Of a stretch of 64,000 nucleotides of DNA, positions 8,385-16,151 are shown piece by piece. How positions within the stretch are numbered: the stretch's first letter is position 1; each line of letters begins with the position of its first letter. The notes under the pieces are model-generated. The model worked only from the letters and a program-made list of their open reading frames with translations. It did no database searches and was not told where the DNA came from. Made by a program: the position numbers and the translations under genes. This DNA is from JBALVT01 sp045110675 (lineage in GTDB: Bacteria > Pseudomonadota > Gammaproteobacteria > Pseudomonadales > Halieaceae): positions 54,189 through 118,188 of the forward strand of contig JBGCGJ010000042.1 in the NCBI GenBank assembly GCA_045110675.1, written 5' to 3'.

Positions 8385-9272
8385 GTGAGGCTGGAAAACA
8401 GCGAGCTGCGTGCCTTTCGAGCGGTTGTCGAGGAGAGTGGCTTCAAGCGTGCGGCGGAAGCTTTGCATATTAGTCAGTCGGCGGTTAGCCAGGCGGTGGC
8501 GAGTCTGGAATCCAAGCTTGATAGCACCTTGATTACCCGTGGAAAGGATTTGAAGTTGACCGATCCAGGGAAACGTCTCTTCGACCACGCTGTGGAGGTT
8601 TTGCGTGAAGAACAGCAGACTATTGAAGATATTGCCCAGCTGAAGCAGGGTAAGACCGAGACCCTGAATATTGCCATGAGTGCCTCGATTAACTATTTCT
8701 ACGGCCGCGAACTCATTAGTGCCTACTATCAAGAAAATCCCCACTGCAGAATGAAAATCGCCGATCTGCCCAGTCGCAGTATCATTTACACCGTTCTTTC
8801 CGGGGGCGTGGAGTTGGGGATGGGACCATTCCAAAAACACATGCCTGCCTTTGAGACAGTCGCTCTCTATGAAGACTCGCGACATCTCGTCGTCAGTGCG
8901 CGGCATCCAGATTTCGAGGCGATCAATAGTGGCGACGCCAGGGCATTGCAGCGCACACCCCTCATTGCTTCGGCCCTGGACAATCCCGATATGCGGCCCG
9001 CCTTACTCCGTTTGCGCGATCAATTCAGTACGGTCTGGGAGGTAAACAGCCTGTCCTTGCGAATACATATGGTTGAGCAGGGCATGGGAGTGACATTCAT
9101 CGACCGAAAAATGTTAGTGGAGCATCCTCAGTGTCGCGAATTCAAAATCATGGACGACGTTTCCTTCGGTAGAATTGATCGACAGGTTGGCTTGTACTTT
9201 CGCGCTGGAAAAAACCTCAGCGACAGCGCCAGTAACTTTGTTTCCCTATGCCAGCGCTATTGGAAACTGTAG
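8385..9272 (+). CDS. LysR-family transcriptional regulator
   Basis: This 295-residue LysR regulator has an N-terminal winged HTH (LRAFRAVVEESGFKRAAEALHISQSAVSQAV, about residues 8-38, split here only for description) and a periplasmic-binding-protein-like effector domain from about residue 90. The start is a GTG at 8385 with GGAGGA 4 nt upstream (8375-8380). It is divergent from the citrate-synthase-like gene and most probably controls it in response to a metabolite of that reaction. It is followed after 34 nt by the interrupted glycerol-3-phosphate dehydrogenase, which has its own strong Shine-Dalgarno. Confidence 0.92.
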   Translation: MRLENSELRAFRAVVEESGFKRAAEALHISQSAVSQAVASLESKLDSTLITRGKDLKLTDPGKRLFDHAVEVLREEQQTIEDIAQLKQGKTETLNIAMSASINYFYGRELISAYYQENPHCRMKIADLPSRSIIYTVLSGGVELGMGPFQKHMPAFETVALYEDSRHLVVSARHPDFEAINSGDARALQRTPLIASALDNPDMRPALLRLRDQFSTVWEVNSLSLRIHMVEQGMGVTFIDRKMLVEHPQCREFKIMDDVSFGRIDRQVGLYFRAGKNLSDSASNFVSLCQRYWKL

Positions 9273-9306
9273 AGTATGTTGTCACTAAAGGAGGGCTTAA
9301 AACGCA

Positions 9307-10938
9307 ATGGCGATCAAGTTACGCCAGAGTAATCTGGATAAACTGCAAGAGCAGTCGTTTGACGTTTTGATATTGGGGGGAGGCATTAACGGCGCGGTAG
9401 CGGCGGCTTCTTTGGCGGGACGGGGAGTGCGCGTTGCGCTCATAGACAAGGGGGACTTTGCCTCTGGTGTTAGTTCCAATTCCTCCAATCTGGCATGGGG
9501 TGGGATCAAGTACCTCGAGAGCCATGAATATTTCCTGGTCAACAAGCTGTGCAAATCTCGCAATCATCTTATGCGAAGTTATCCGTCCACCGTAAAAGAA
9601 GTGCGTTTCTTTACGACGATTCAACGCGGTTTTAGATTTTGGCCATCCTTCGTATTTCTTGGGACGATTGTCTACTGGATTATGGGGCGCTTTAAGACCA
9701 AGGCGCCGCGTTATGTCAGCGCCCAGGGGCTGGAAAAAGCAGAACCCATTGTGAATACCAGTGATGCGGCCGGTGGTTTCGAGTACTCAGATTGTTACCT
9801 GTACGACAATGATGCCCGCTTCGTGTTTAATTTTATCCGTCGAAGCCTGAGTTATGGCTGTATTGCTGTTAACTATGTCGAATCTACTGGCGCGGTAAGG
9901 GATGGGGATACCTGGGTCACTAGCGCTCGGGATAATGTCAGTGGTGACAGCCTGACAATACGATCCACTGCGGTTATCAACGCCTGCGGCCCCTATGTCG
10001 ACATGCAGAATCGCCTGAGGGGGGAGGAGACGGAATATCATCATCTGTTCTCCAAGGGTGTGCATCTCATTGTCGACCAAATTACGGACAACAAGAGAGT
10101 CCTCACTTTTTTTTTTTTTGTTTGAAGGCTGTTTTTTCTCATCCCAATGGGGCCCAAGACGTGTATTGGCACTACCGATACCCAGGTAGATTCTCCGGAG
10201 GTTGAGGTCACCAATGAAGACAGAGATTTCATTTTGGCGAACGCCAACGCTTTACTCGACCTCGAACGGCCCTTGAACCGCAGCGATATTATTGCCGAGC
10301 GCATCGGAGTGCGGCCCCTGGCAATTAAAGGTGAGAGTGGTGAAGCCGATTGGGTGCAACTTTCTCGCAAGCACGTGATCGAAGTAGATGAGGCGCGCTC
10401 TCACATGAGTATTTTCGGCGGCAAGTTAACCGATTGTCTGAATGTGGGTGATGAGGTTGCCGAACTGGTCGAAAAATTAGGTATTGTGGTTCCGCAACCC
10501 GATAACCACTGGTACGGAGAGCCGGGTGAAGATATGCGTCGGGAGTTTATGCTGCAGGCCGAGCTTATGAGTTTGGATGCGCTGACCGATGAAAGTTCCT
10601 CGGAGCCACTATCTGAGAGATTTTGGCGTCGTTACGGTGAAACCGCCTTGGGGTTGCTCGAACGTATTCGTGAGGATGAGAGCCAGGCCGAGTTATTGAT
10701 CGAGAATGCGGAGTACACTCGCTGCGAAATTGAACTGGCGGCCAGGCGGGAGATGGTAGTCAAACTGGAAGACTTTATGCGTCGCCGATCCAAGATTGAG
10801 CTGGTGGTGCGCAACGAAAAAATCCGCAGTGCCCCCGGCCTGAAAGAAGCGTGTGAGATTTTATTTGGACCCCTGGCCGAGATGCGTTACCAAGAGTATA
10901 TGGATTCCCTTGCGAGGACCGGCGAGGAATCCGATTGA
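9307..10938 (+). pseudogene. glpD: FAD-dependent glycerol-3-phosphate dehydrogenase interrupted by in-frame TGA
   Basis: The frame reads as one GlpD-type enzyme of 543 codons, oxidising glycerol-3-phosphate to dihydroxyacetone phosphate at the membrane. LILGGGINGAVAAASLAGRG (about residues 19-38) is the FAD-binding Rossmann motif, and IPMGPKTCIGTTDTQVD and the following NANALL region are typical of the central domain. A TGA at 10123-10125 (codon 273) breaks it just after a run of 13 T (10107-10119). The two parts (9307-10122 and 10126-10938) are in the same frame, so this is a substitution-type nonsense, not a frameshift. Between TFF and RLFF the family usually has four residues such as ASDG; here four codons read F-F-V-stop, so length is kept. 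Either the gene is inactive or the base calls at the T-run are wrong. The start has AAGGAGG upstream. Confidence 0.88.
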
Positions 10939-11061
10939 ATTTTCTCCGGTCGGTGAGTTTTTGCGTCCGGTTTGTCCATTTGTAAGAAGCGATTTTGCTC
11001 GCCTGGATATCGCGGTTCTAATTTGAAAAACGAGTTATACAACGAGTGTTGAGGTAGATGT

Positions 11062-11931
11062 ATGAGGGCAAATCCAGAGGATCAGCTGGGTGCGCGCGGT
11101 TCAGCGAGAGGCGTGCCTATTGTTGCAGTTCAGGTTGCCGTAGCGTTCCTAGTGGCTGCTGGTTTGATCTGGTTTTGGTTCGATCAAGCTCCGGGTAAGG
11201 ATATCGCTGGGGACTCGCCACCTTCGACCGAAGTGATTCGCCCCATGCCCGAAGAGGTAACACCAGCTCCGGATGTCCCGCGACGACCAGTTGCCGAGCC
11301 GGTTGTAGCGGTGCCATCCGATATACCACTAGATCCACAGCAAACGTCTCCGGAGCCCCTGGATGGAGATGCCCAACTGCGAGACATCTTTTCAAGGTCA
11401 GGTGCGGACGCTCGGTTACTGGGTTTTCTGAGTGACCAGCGTCCACTGGAGATCAGTGCCGCTTTGATTGATGGCATGAGTTGGGGTGCGATGTTGCGAA
11501 AGATTTTGCCGGCCAGTCCTCCTAAGCAAGCTTTCAGTGTTGATACCCGCGGCGATCAATTGTTCATTAGTGCTTCAAGCTATGCGCGCTACGATGTCTA
11601 TGCTGATTCGATAGAGGCCCTGGATGTCGATCTATTGGTTGATGGCTTTCATCGTCTACGGCCGCTTTATGAGGCCACTTATGAGAAGTTGGGTCTGGAC
11701 CCTGAAGATTTTGACAATGCAGTTATCAGGACGCTAGATCGTGTTCTATCGACCCCGGAAATCGATCAGCCGATTGCGCTTGAGCATAAGTCAGTGTTTT
11801 ACCAATTTGAAGATCCTATGCTCGAAGCATTGCCTGACTTACAGAAACAAATGTTGCGTATGGGGCCGGAAAATATGCGTCGCATTAAGGTGAAAGCCCG
11901 AGAGTTGAGAGAAAAGCTCTTGAAAAACTAA
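11062..11931 (+). CDS. DUF3014-family membrane-anchored protein
   Basis: This 289-residue protein has one N-terminal transmembrane helix (about residues 19-38, VQVAVAFLVAAGLIWFWF), then a Pro-rich linker (about 45-95) and a globular C-terminal part (about 100-289). The C-terminal part fits DUF3014, with FHRLRPLYEATYEKLG and a C-terminal helix of RRIKVKARELREKLL. The C-terminal part should lie in the periplasm. GAGG sits 8 nt before the ATG at 11062. Function of the family is unknown. It is separated from glpD by 123 bp and probably has its own promoter. Confidence 0.82.
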   Translation: MRANPEDQLGARGSARGVPIVAVQVAVAFLVAAGLIWFWFDQAPGKDIAGDSPPSTEVIRPMPEEVTPAPDVPRRPVAEPVVAVPSDIPLDPQQTSPEPLDGDAQLRDIFSRSGADARLLGFLSDQRPLEISAALIDGMSWGAMLRKILPASPPKQAFSVDTRGDQLFISASSYARYDVYADSIEALDVDLLVDGFHRLRPLYEATYEKLGLDPEDFDNAVIRTLDRVLSTPEIDQPIALEHKSVFYQFEDPMLEALPDLQKQMLRMGPENMRRIKVKARELREKLLKN

Positions 11932-12056
11932 CTCTCCTTACACTTTTTTACAAAATTTTCAGCCTGTGGTTTGCAACTCAAGTGAGTATTCGCCTGTCAT
12001 ATAATATACACTCATTCCAGATACTCGCCGTCGAGGGCGAACAGGGTGTTCATATT

Positions 12057-12230
12057 ATGAACGAAGCAATGTTTTCAGATCGCAGGAAAGACACCAAGCG
12101 TCGCAATGGTTTGATGCCTTATGGGGTGCGCGATTGTCGCAGAACAGCGCGCGACCGCAGACGTGAGGCTTCCAATAGCGCGGTTGCTAATTGGTGGCTG
12201 AAGGTCGACTATTCTAACCATCTGAGCTAG
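12057..12230 (+). CDS. Small basic protein, uncertain
   Basis: This is a 57-residue ORF rich in Arg (FSDRRKDTKRRNG, DCRRTARDRRRE), ending in a Trp-Trp segment (NWWLKVDYSNHLS). The ATG at 12057 is preferred to the longer frame from 11982 because the extra N-terminus looks non-coding. No clear Shine-Dalgarno is seen beyond AGGGTG. The DRR-x-RR pattern occurs in small conserved proteins of gammaproteobacteria, but I cannot name a family. It could be spurious. Confidence 0.45.
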   Translation: MNEAMFSDRRKDTKRRNGLMPYGVRDCRRTARDRRREASNSAVANWWLKVDYSNHLS

Positions 12231-12264
12231 TCGCACGCTCGAGAACTTCCCTCCCTGCTTCCTC

Positions 12265-13026
12265 TCAGCAGTCCTTCCAATTGGGCTCACGCTTTTCGAT
12301 GAAGGACATGACACCTTCGACACAATCTTCGCTCTTTGCCATCGGTTCCATTATTTTAAATTCATGGGCCAGTGCTTGTTTGAGTGGCAAGTTGCCAGCT
12401 TCGCGAATTGCGCGGCGGATTGCGCGTTGGGGCACCAAGCTTTTGGTGCACATTGGCTGTATGAAGTCGTGAGCCAATTGCACCACTTCCGCAGGGGTGC
12501 TGCAGATCCGGTTTATCAAACCTATGGATTGCCCCTGTTCGGCAGTGATGGATTCTCCACTGAGCATTATTTCCTCGGCTCGTGCAGCCCCAATCAATCG
12601 CGGTAGCAGCACCGTACCGCCGTAGGATGGCATTAGGCCAATTTTTATCTCGGGTAACGCCAACTTCGCATCGCTAACAGCAACGCGAAAACTGCAGGCG
12701 AGGGCCAATTCCAAACCTCCGCCGACGGCCAGGCCATTGATGGCCGCGACACTGAGCTTCGGAAAGTTGACCAGTCTTTCGACTAGCGCGTGAACATGAT
12801 CGATGCGGCTTTTAATGTCAGTGGGAGGTTCTTTTAGATCCGTGCCGGGGCAGAAACCACGGCCGGTTCCCGTCAGAATAACGGCTCTGCTGTTATCCTC
12901 TTCTACAAGATCCAGTTCTTCATCCAGTCTATCTAGCAATTCAGTTGTGATTGCGTTCAGGACGGCGGGACGATTCATTTTCAGTATTGCGCAGTTGCCG
13001 AGACTCTCACGGATTATGGTATTCAT
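12265..13026 (-). CDS. Enoyl-CoA hydratase/isomerase (crotonase) family
   Basis: This 253-residue crotonase-fold protein hydrates or isomerises an enoyl-CoA. Both acid residues of hydratases are present: Glu in AVGGGLELALACS and Glu in LPEIKIGLMPSYGG. The oxyanion-hole block is CPGTDLKEPP in place of the more usual AGADL/AGGD. The ATG at 13026 follows GGAGGAAAC. It lies 99 nt downstream of the GST gene on the same strand and may be co-transcribed with it. The specific acyl-CoA is not evident; the neighbourhood suggests breakdown of a hydrophobic compound. Confidence 0.9.
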   Translation of the reverse strand: MNTIIRESLGNCAILKMNRPAVLNAITTELLDRLDEELDLVEEDNSRAVILTGTGRGFCPGTDLKEPPTDIKSRIDHVHALVERLVNFPKLSVAAINGLAVGGGLELALACSFRVAVSDAKLALPEIKIGLMPSYGGTVLLPRLIGAARAEEIMLSGESITAEQGQSIGLINRICSTPAEVVQLAHDFIQPMCTKSLVPQRAIRRAIREAGNLPLKQALAHEFKIMEPMAKSEDCVEGVMSFIEKREPNWKDC

Positions 13027-13125
13027 CGGGTTTCCTCCAAAAAAATGAGCATAGCATCGGGCGGGTTACTGTATCCCGATTGCGCGCATTTTCCGGGAGG
13101 AAAAAAACTCTTGGTATGAAGATTG

Positions 13126-13791
13126 TTACCGCTTGGTCTTTCCAGTTATGAGAGCCATGAACTCGGCGGTATTGGCTTCTTTATCGGCGTCTATCGACTG
13201 CGATATTTCGGAGCTTGCCATCATCTCATCCCATTCTGCCAGGCCAGGTACCTCCTCGAGCAAATTCATGCCTAATTGTGGCTGACAGGCCATTTTTGGA
13301 ATTGAAAGCGCGTACCGTAAATAGATGTCGGCGAGGGTTAGCTCTGCACCGACCAGAAAGGGTGAAAAATGGGTCAATTCCCGCAGTGATTGCGTACCGC
13401 GCTCCAGTGCTCCTTTCACTTCCGCCTTCGTGGACTCATGAATGGTAGCGCTGCCCAGAACAGCGGGCAGCAATCTTCGTGCCGGAAGCTCGATATACAG
13501 TTCAGATATTTTAATCAACTGGCGTACTTTGCCCCTTGCATCGGGATCTTTAGGGAATAGCGGGTTTTGCGGGTAGGCGTCCTCCAGATACTCCACCAAA
13601 ACGCTACTTTCCGAAAGCGTAGTGCCCTTTTCAGTGGTCATCGCCGGCGCCTTCCCAGTTGGGTTTATCGCCAGTATCTCGGGGGAGTTGGGATAGACAA
13701 TATCCTCTTCGAAAGGGATGTCCTTTTGCATTAGGGCGTGCTTGACGATGTTGTGATAATTTGAAAATGGAAAACCGTGCAGTACAAGCAT
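13126..13791 (-). CDS. Glutathione S-transferase family protein
   Basis: This 221-residue cytosolic GST-fold protein starts with the thioredoxin-like domain (MLVLHGFPFSNYHNIVKHAL), with the TGKAPAMT cis-Pro segment and ESSVLVEYLED as the glutathione gamma-Glu binding Ser block. The helical C-terminal domain includes LTLADIYLRYAL with the conserved N-capping Asp. The start is taken at the ATG 13791, where the GST fold begins, with AGAG upstream; the frame extends to 13869 without family resemblance. The position between an enoyl-CoA hydratase and a divergent molybdopterin oxidoreductase suggests a catabolic or detoxification role. Confidence 0.87.
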   Translation of the reverse strand: MLVLHGFPFSNYHNIVKHALMQKDIPFEEDIVYPNSPEILAINPTGKAPAMTTEKGTTLSESSVLVEYLEDAYPQNPLFPKDPDARGKVRQLIKISELYIELPARRLLPAVLGSATIHESTKAEVKGALERGTQSLRELTHFSPFLVGAELTLADIYLRYALSIPKMACQPQLGMNLLEEVPGLAEWDEMMASSEISQSIDADKEANTAEFMALITGKTKR

Positions 13792-13975
13792 TTTGATCTC
13801 TTTGTGAGGTTGTGAATGATGAGGTATCCGAAAACCATCCAGTCTAATTGATCGTCCTGTGTCTGCCAACGGCAGGGTTTGGTCTGGTAACAGGTGTGGT
13901 TCTCACCTATAGTCTCGACAGTACTCTTGATAGTAGTCCGGCCAAATCGATACCAGTTTGTGGGAGGTAGTAGTC

Positions 13976-16030
13976 TTGAGAAATTCGGAGCCCGAAGTGT
14001 CGACTCACAGTAGTGTATGCCCCTTGGACTGCGCAGATACCTGCAGCTTGTCTGTCGAAGTTAGAGACGGAAAGATTCATAAAGTCCGTGGCGGTGAGGC
14101 CAACCCGTTTACCGGTGGCAAGGTCTGCAGCAAAGTGACCACTGGCTTTCCCGCGCAAGTGCACGGTCCCAATCGTTTAACAACTCCCCTGCGCCTTAGT
14201 GGCAGCAAGGGTAGTGGACAGTACGAAGCCATTAGCTGGGACGCTGCATTAGAGGAAATTCACCAGCGCTACCAGGCGATTATTTCTGAGCATGGCCCCC
14301 AGGCCATTGTCCCATTGAGCTACGGTGGCCCGATGGGATTGCTCGCTGGTGGTTCCATGGATAAACGTTTTTTTAACAAATTGGGTGCCACTCAGGTCGA
14401 TGCATCGACGCTGTGTGCCGGCGTTTCTGGAGCCGCCTATGAAAGTGTGTTCGGAGATACCGGTGGTATACCCTATGAGGAACTGATTACATCCAGATTA
14501 ATTGTTGTGTGGGGCAACAATATTACCGTCGGAAACTTACACCTGATCAAACTGCTGCGTCGTGCCAGAAAATCAGGTGCCAAGCTCGTCGTGATCGACC
14601 CCAAGCGTATTCGTATTGCTGATGAGGCAGACTTGCATTTGCCAATCGTGCCAGGCACCGACGTGGTATTGGCCTATGCCGTCGCCGCTGAATTGGAAAG
14701 ACTCGGTGCGCTTGATGACTCGTTTATTGCAGAGCATGTGCACGGCGCCGAGGCTTACCTTGAGAGGGCTCGCACATTTTCTTTAGCTGACGCCGCCTCT
14801 ATCTGCGGTATAGCACTTGCGGATATTGAAAAGTTTGTCGCAATGTGGGCCAATATCCGCCCTGCTGCCATTTCAATCGGAGTCGCCCCAGAGCGCAATC
14901 GAAATGGCGGTGGCGGAATACGCGCGGCGTTTGCACTTCCCGTGTTGACAGGGAATATTGGCATGCCCGGCGCCGGTGTGTGCGATGTTTCGGGCTTCTT
15001 TCCTATTCAACACGATGTGCTGGAACAGAGCTCTTTAATTCCCGAAGGTACGCGCGAAATCAGTGTCCTCGATGTTCCCTCCAAAATACTTTCCCCAGGT
15101 GATGGCGTGCCGATAAAAAGCGTCTTTATCTATAATCACAATCCGGTTGCGGTTCACCCCAGGCAGGGTCACATGCAGGAGGCATTGCTCAGTGAAGGTC
15201 TTTTTGTAGTGGGCAGTGACATTACCATGACTGACTCCATGGTTTATGCGGACATTATTTTGCCTGCCGCCTCTCATTTCGAATATGGCGATTTGTATAA
15301 AGCCTATGGCCATCACTATTTGCAACGTAGTGAGGCGGTGATTGATCCGGTAGGGGAGGCGTTGCCCAATACTGAATTGTTTCGCCGGTTGGCCAGCAAA
15401 TTCGGTTTTGAAGAGGCCTGTTTCTCACATTCTGATGAAACGTTAATGAATGCGGCCATAAAGCCTGACGTGGCTGCTCTCGAGGGACGCCTGGCTGTGG
15501 ACATCTCTACCGAAGGCGCAATTGATATGACGGTTGGAAGTCGCAGCAGTTTGCTGCGCGGCGCGAGCCCCGATACGCCCAGCGGGAAAATTGAACTTTT
15601 TAGCGAGGCTCTTGAACAAGATTGCGGTGAAGGCTTGCCTCAATATCGCCCTCTGGAAACCTCTTTTCGTTTCGTTCTGGTAAGCCCAAGTTCAGACAAG
15701 CGCACCAACTCAACTTTTGGCGGTGTCGCTGATCACGATCGGGATATTACTGTCGAAATGAACCCCGAAGATGCTCTAGTTTTGGGATTGTCTGATGGCC
15801 AACGGGTTCGTATATTCAATGACCAGGCCGAGGTTGTCATGCCGCTGTCTGTGTCAGATAAGATTCGCTGTTCCACGTTGTATGTTCCCAAAGGTGCTTG
15901 GATAAAAGATAGCGAAACGGGTCAGACGATTAATGCACTCATACCCGGCCATAAAGCTGATATCGCTGGGGGCGCCTGTTACAACGATACGACTGTGGAT
16001 GTGGAGGCTTGGGATACAGCGCGCAGGTAA
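13976..16030 (+). CDS. Molybdopterin oxidoreductase, DMSO-reductase family
   Basis: This is a 684-residue catalytic subunit of the DMSO-reductase/formate-dehydrogenase superfamily with a bis-MGD cofactor. Near the N-terminus CPLDCADTC plus GGKVCSKV supplies four Cys for a [4Fe-4S] cluster. KLVVIDPKRIRIADEAD is the MGD-binding segment, and TSFRFVLVSPSSDKRTNST near residue 560 begins the C-terminal barrel. The start is decided by GGGAGGT (13962-13968) lying 7 nt before a TTG at 13976; an earlier TTG at 13958 has no such site. No Tat signal is seen, so it is cytoplasmic. No electron-transfer or membrane subunit lies beside it, so it may work with soluble partners. Substrate unknown. Confidence 0.88.
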   Translation: MRNSEPEVSTHSSVCPLDCADTCSLSVEVRDGKIHKVRGGEANPFTGGKVCSKVTTGFPAQVHGPNRLTTPLRLSGSKGSGQYEAISWDAALEEIHQRYQAIISEHGPQAIVPLSYGGPMGLLAGGSMDKRFFNKLGATQVDASTLCAGVSGAAYESVFGDTGGIPYEELITSRLIVVWGNNITVGNLHLIKLLRRARKSGAKLVVIDPKRIRIADEADLHLPIVPGTDVVLAYAVAAELERLGALDDSFIAEHVHGAEAYLERARTFSLADAASICGIALADIEKFVAMWANIRPAAISIGVAPERNRNGGGGIRAAFALPVLTGNIGMPGAGVCDVSGFFPIQHDVLEQSSLIPEGTREISVLDVPSKILSPGDGVPIKSVFIYNHNPVAVHPRQGHMQEALLSEGLFVVGSDITMTDSMVYADIILPAASHFEYGDLYKAYGHHYLQRSEAVIDPVGEALPNTELFRRLASKFGFEEACFSHSDETLMNAAIKPDVAALEGRLAVDISTEGAIDMTVGSRSSLLRGASPDTPSGKIELFSEALEQDCGEGLPQYRPLETSFRFVLVSPSSDKRTNSTFGGVADHDRDITVEMNPEDALVLGLSDGQRVRIFNDQAEVVMPLSVSDKIRCSTLYVPKGAWIKDSETGQTINALIPGHKADIAGGACYNDTTVDVEAWDTARR

Positions 16031-16151
16031 CAGCTTCGATGTTTGAGGATGGTATAGACGATCCCAAGAAGGGCAATTGTAATGCCACTCCCAAACTGAT
16101 AGTTTTTAAGCATACAAAAAAACAACAACCGTAGCGTCAAATAGGTCTTTT

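Noticed and set aside
10123..10125. TGA and TAG read as amino acids (stop-codon recoding)
   Set aside because: Many intact genes in the window end normally in TGA, TAG or TAA, no SECIS-like element was recognised, and the two in-frame stops differ (TGA, TAG). Local mutation or base error is simpler.
9307..10938. Two separate genes or a frameshift for glpD
   Set aside because: The distance between the two start positions is a multiple of three and family residues continue in one frame on both sides, so it is neither two genes nor an indel.
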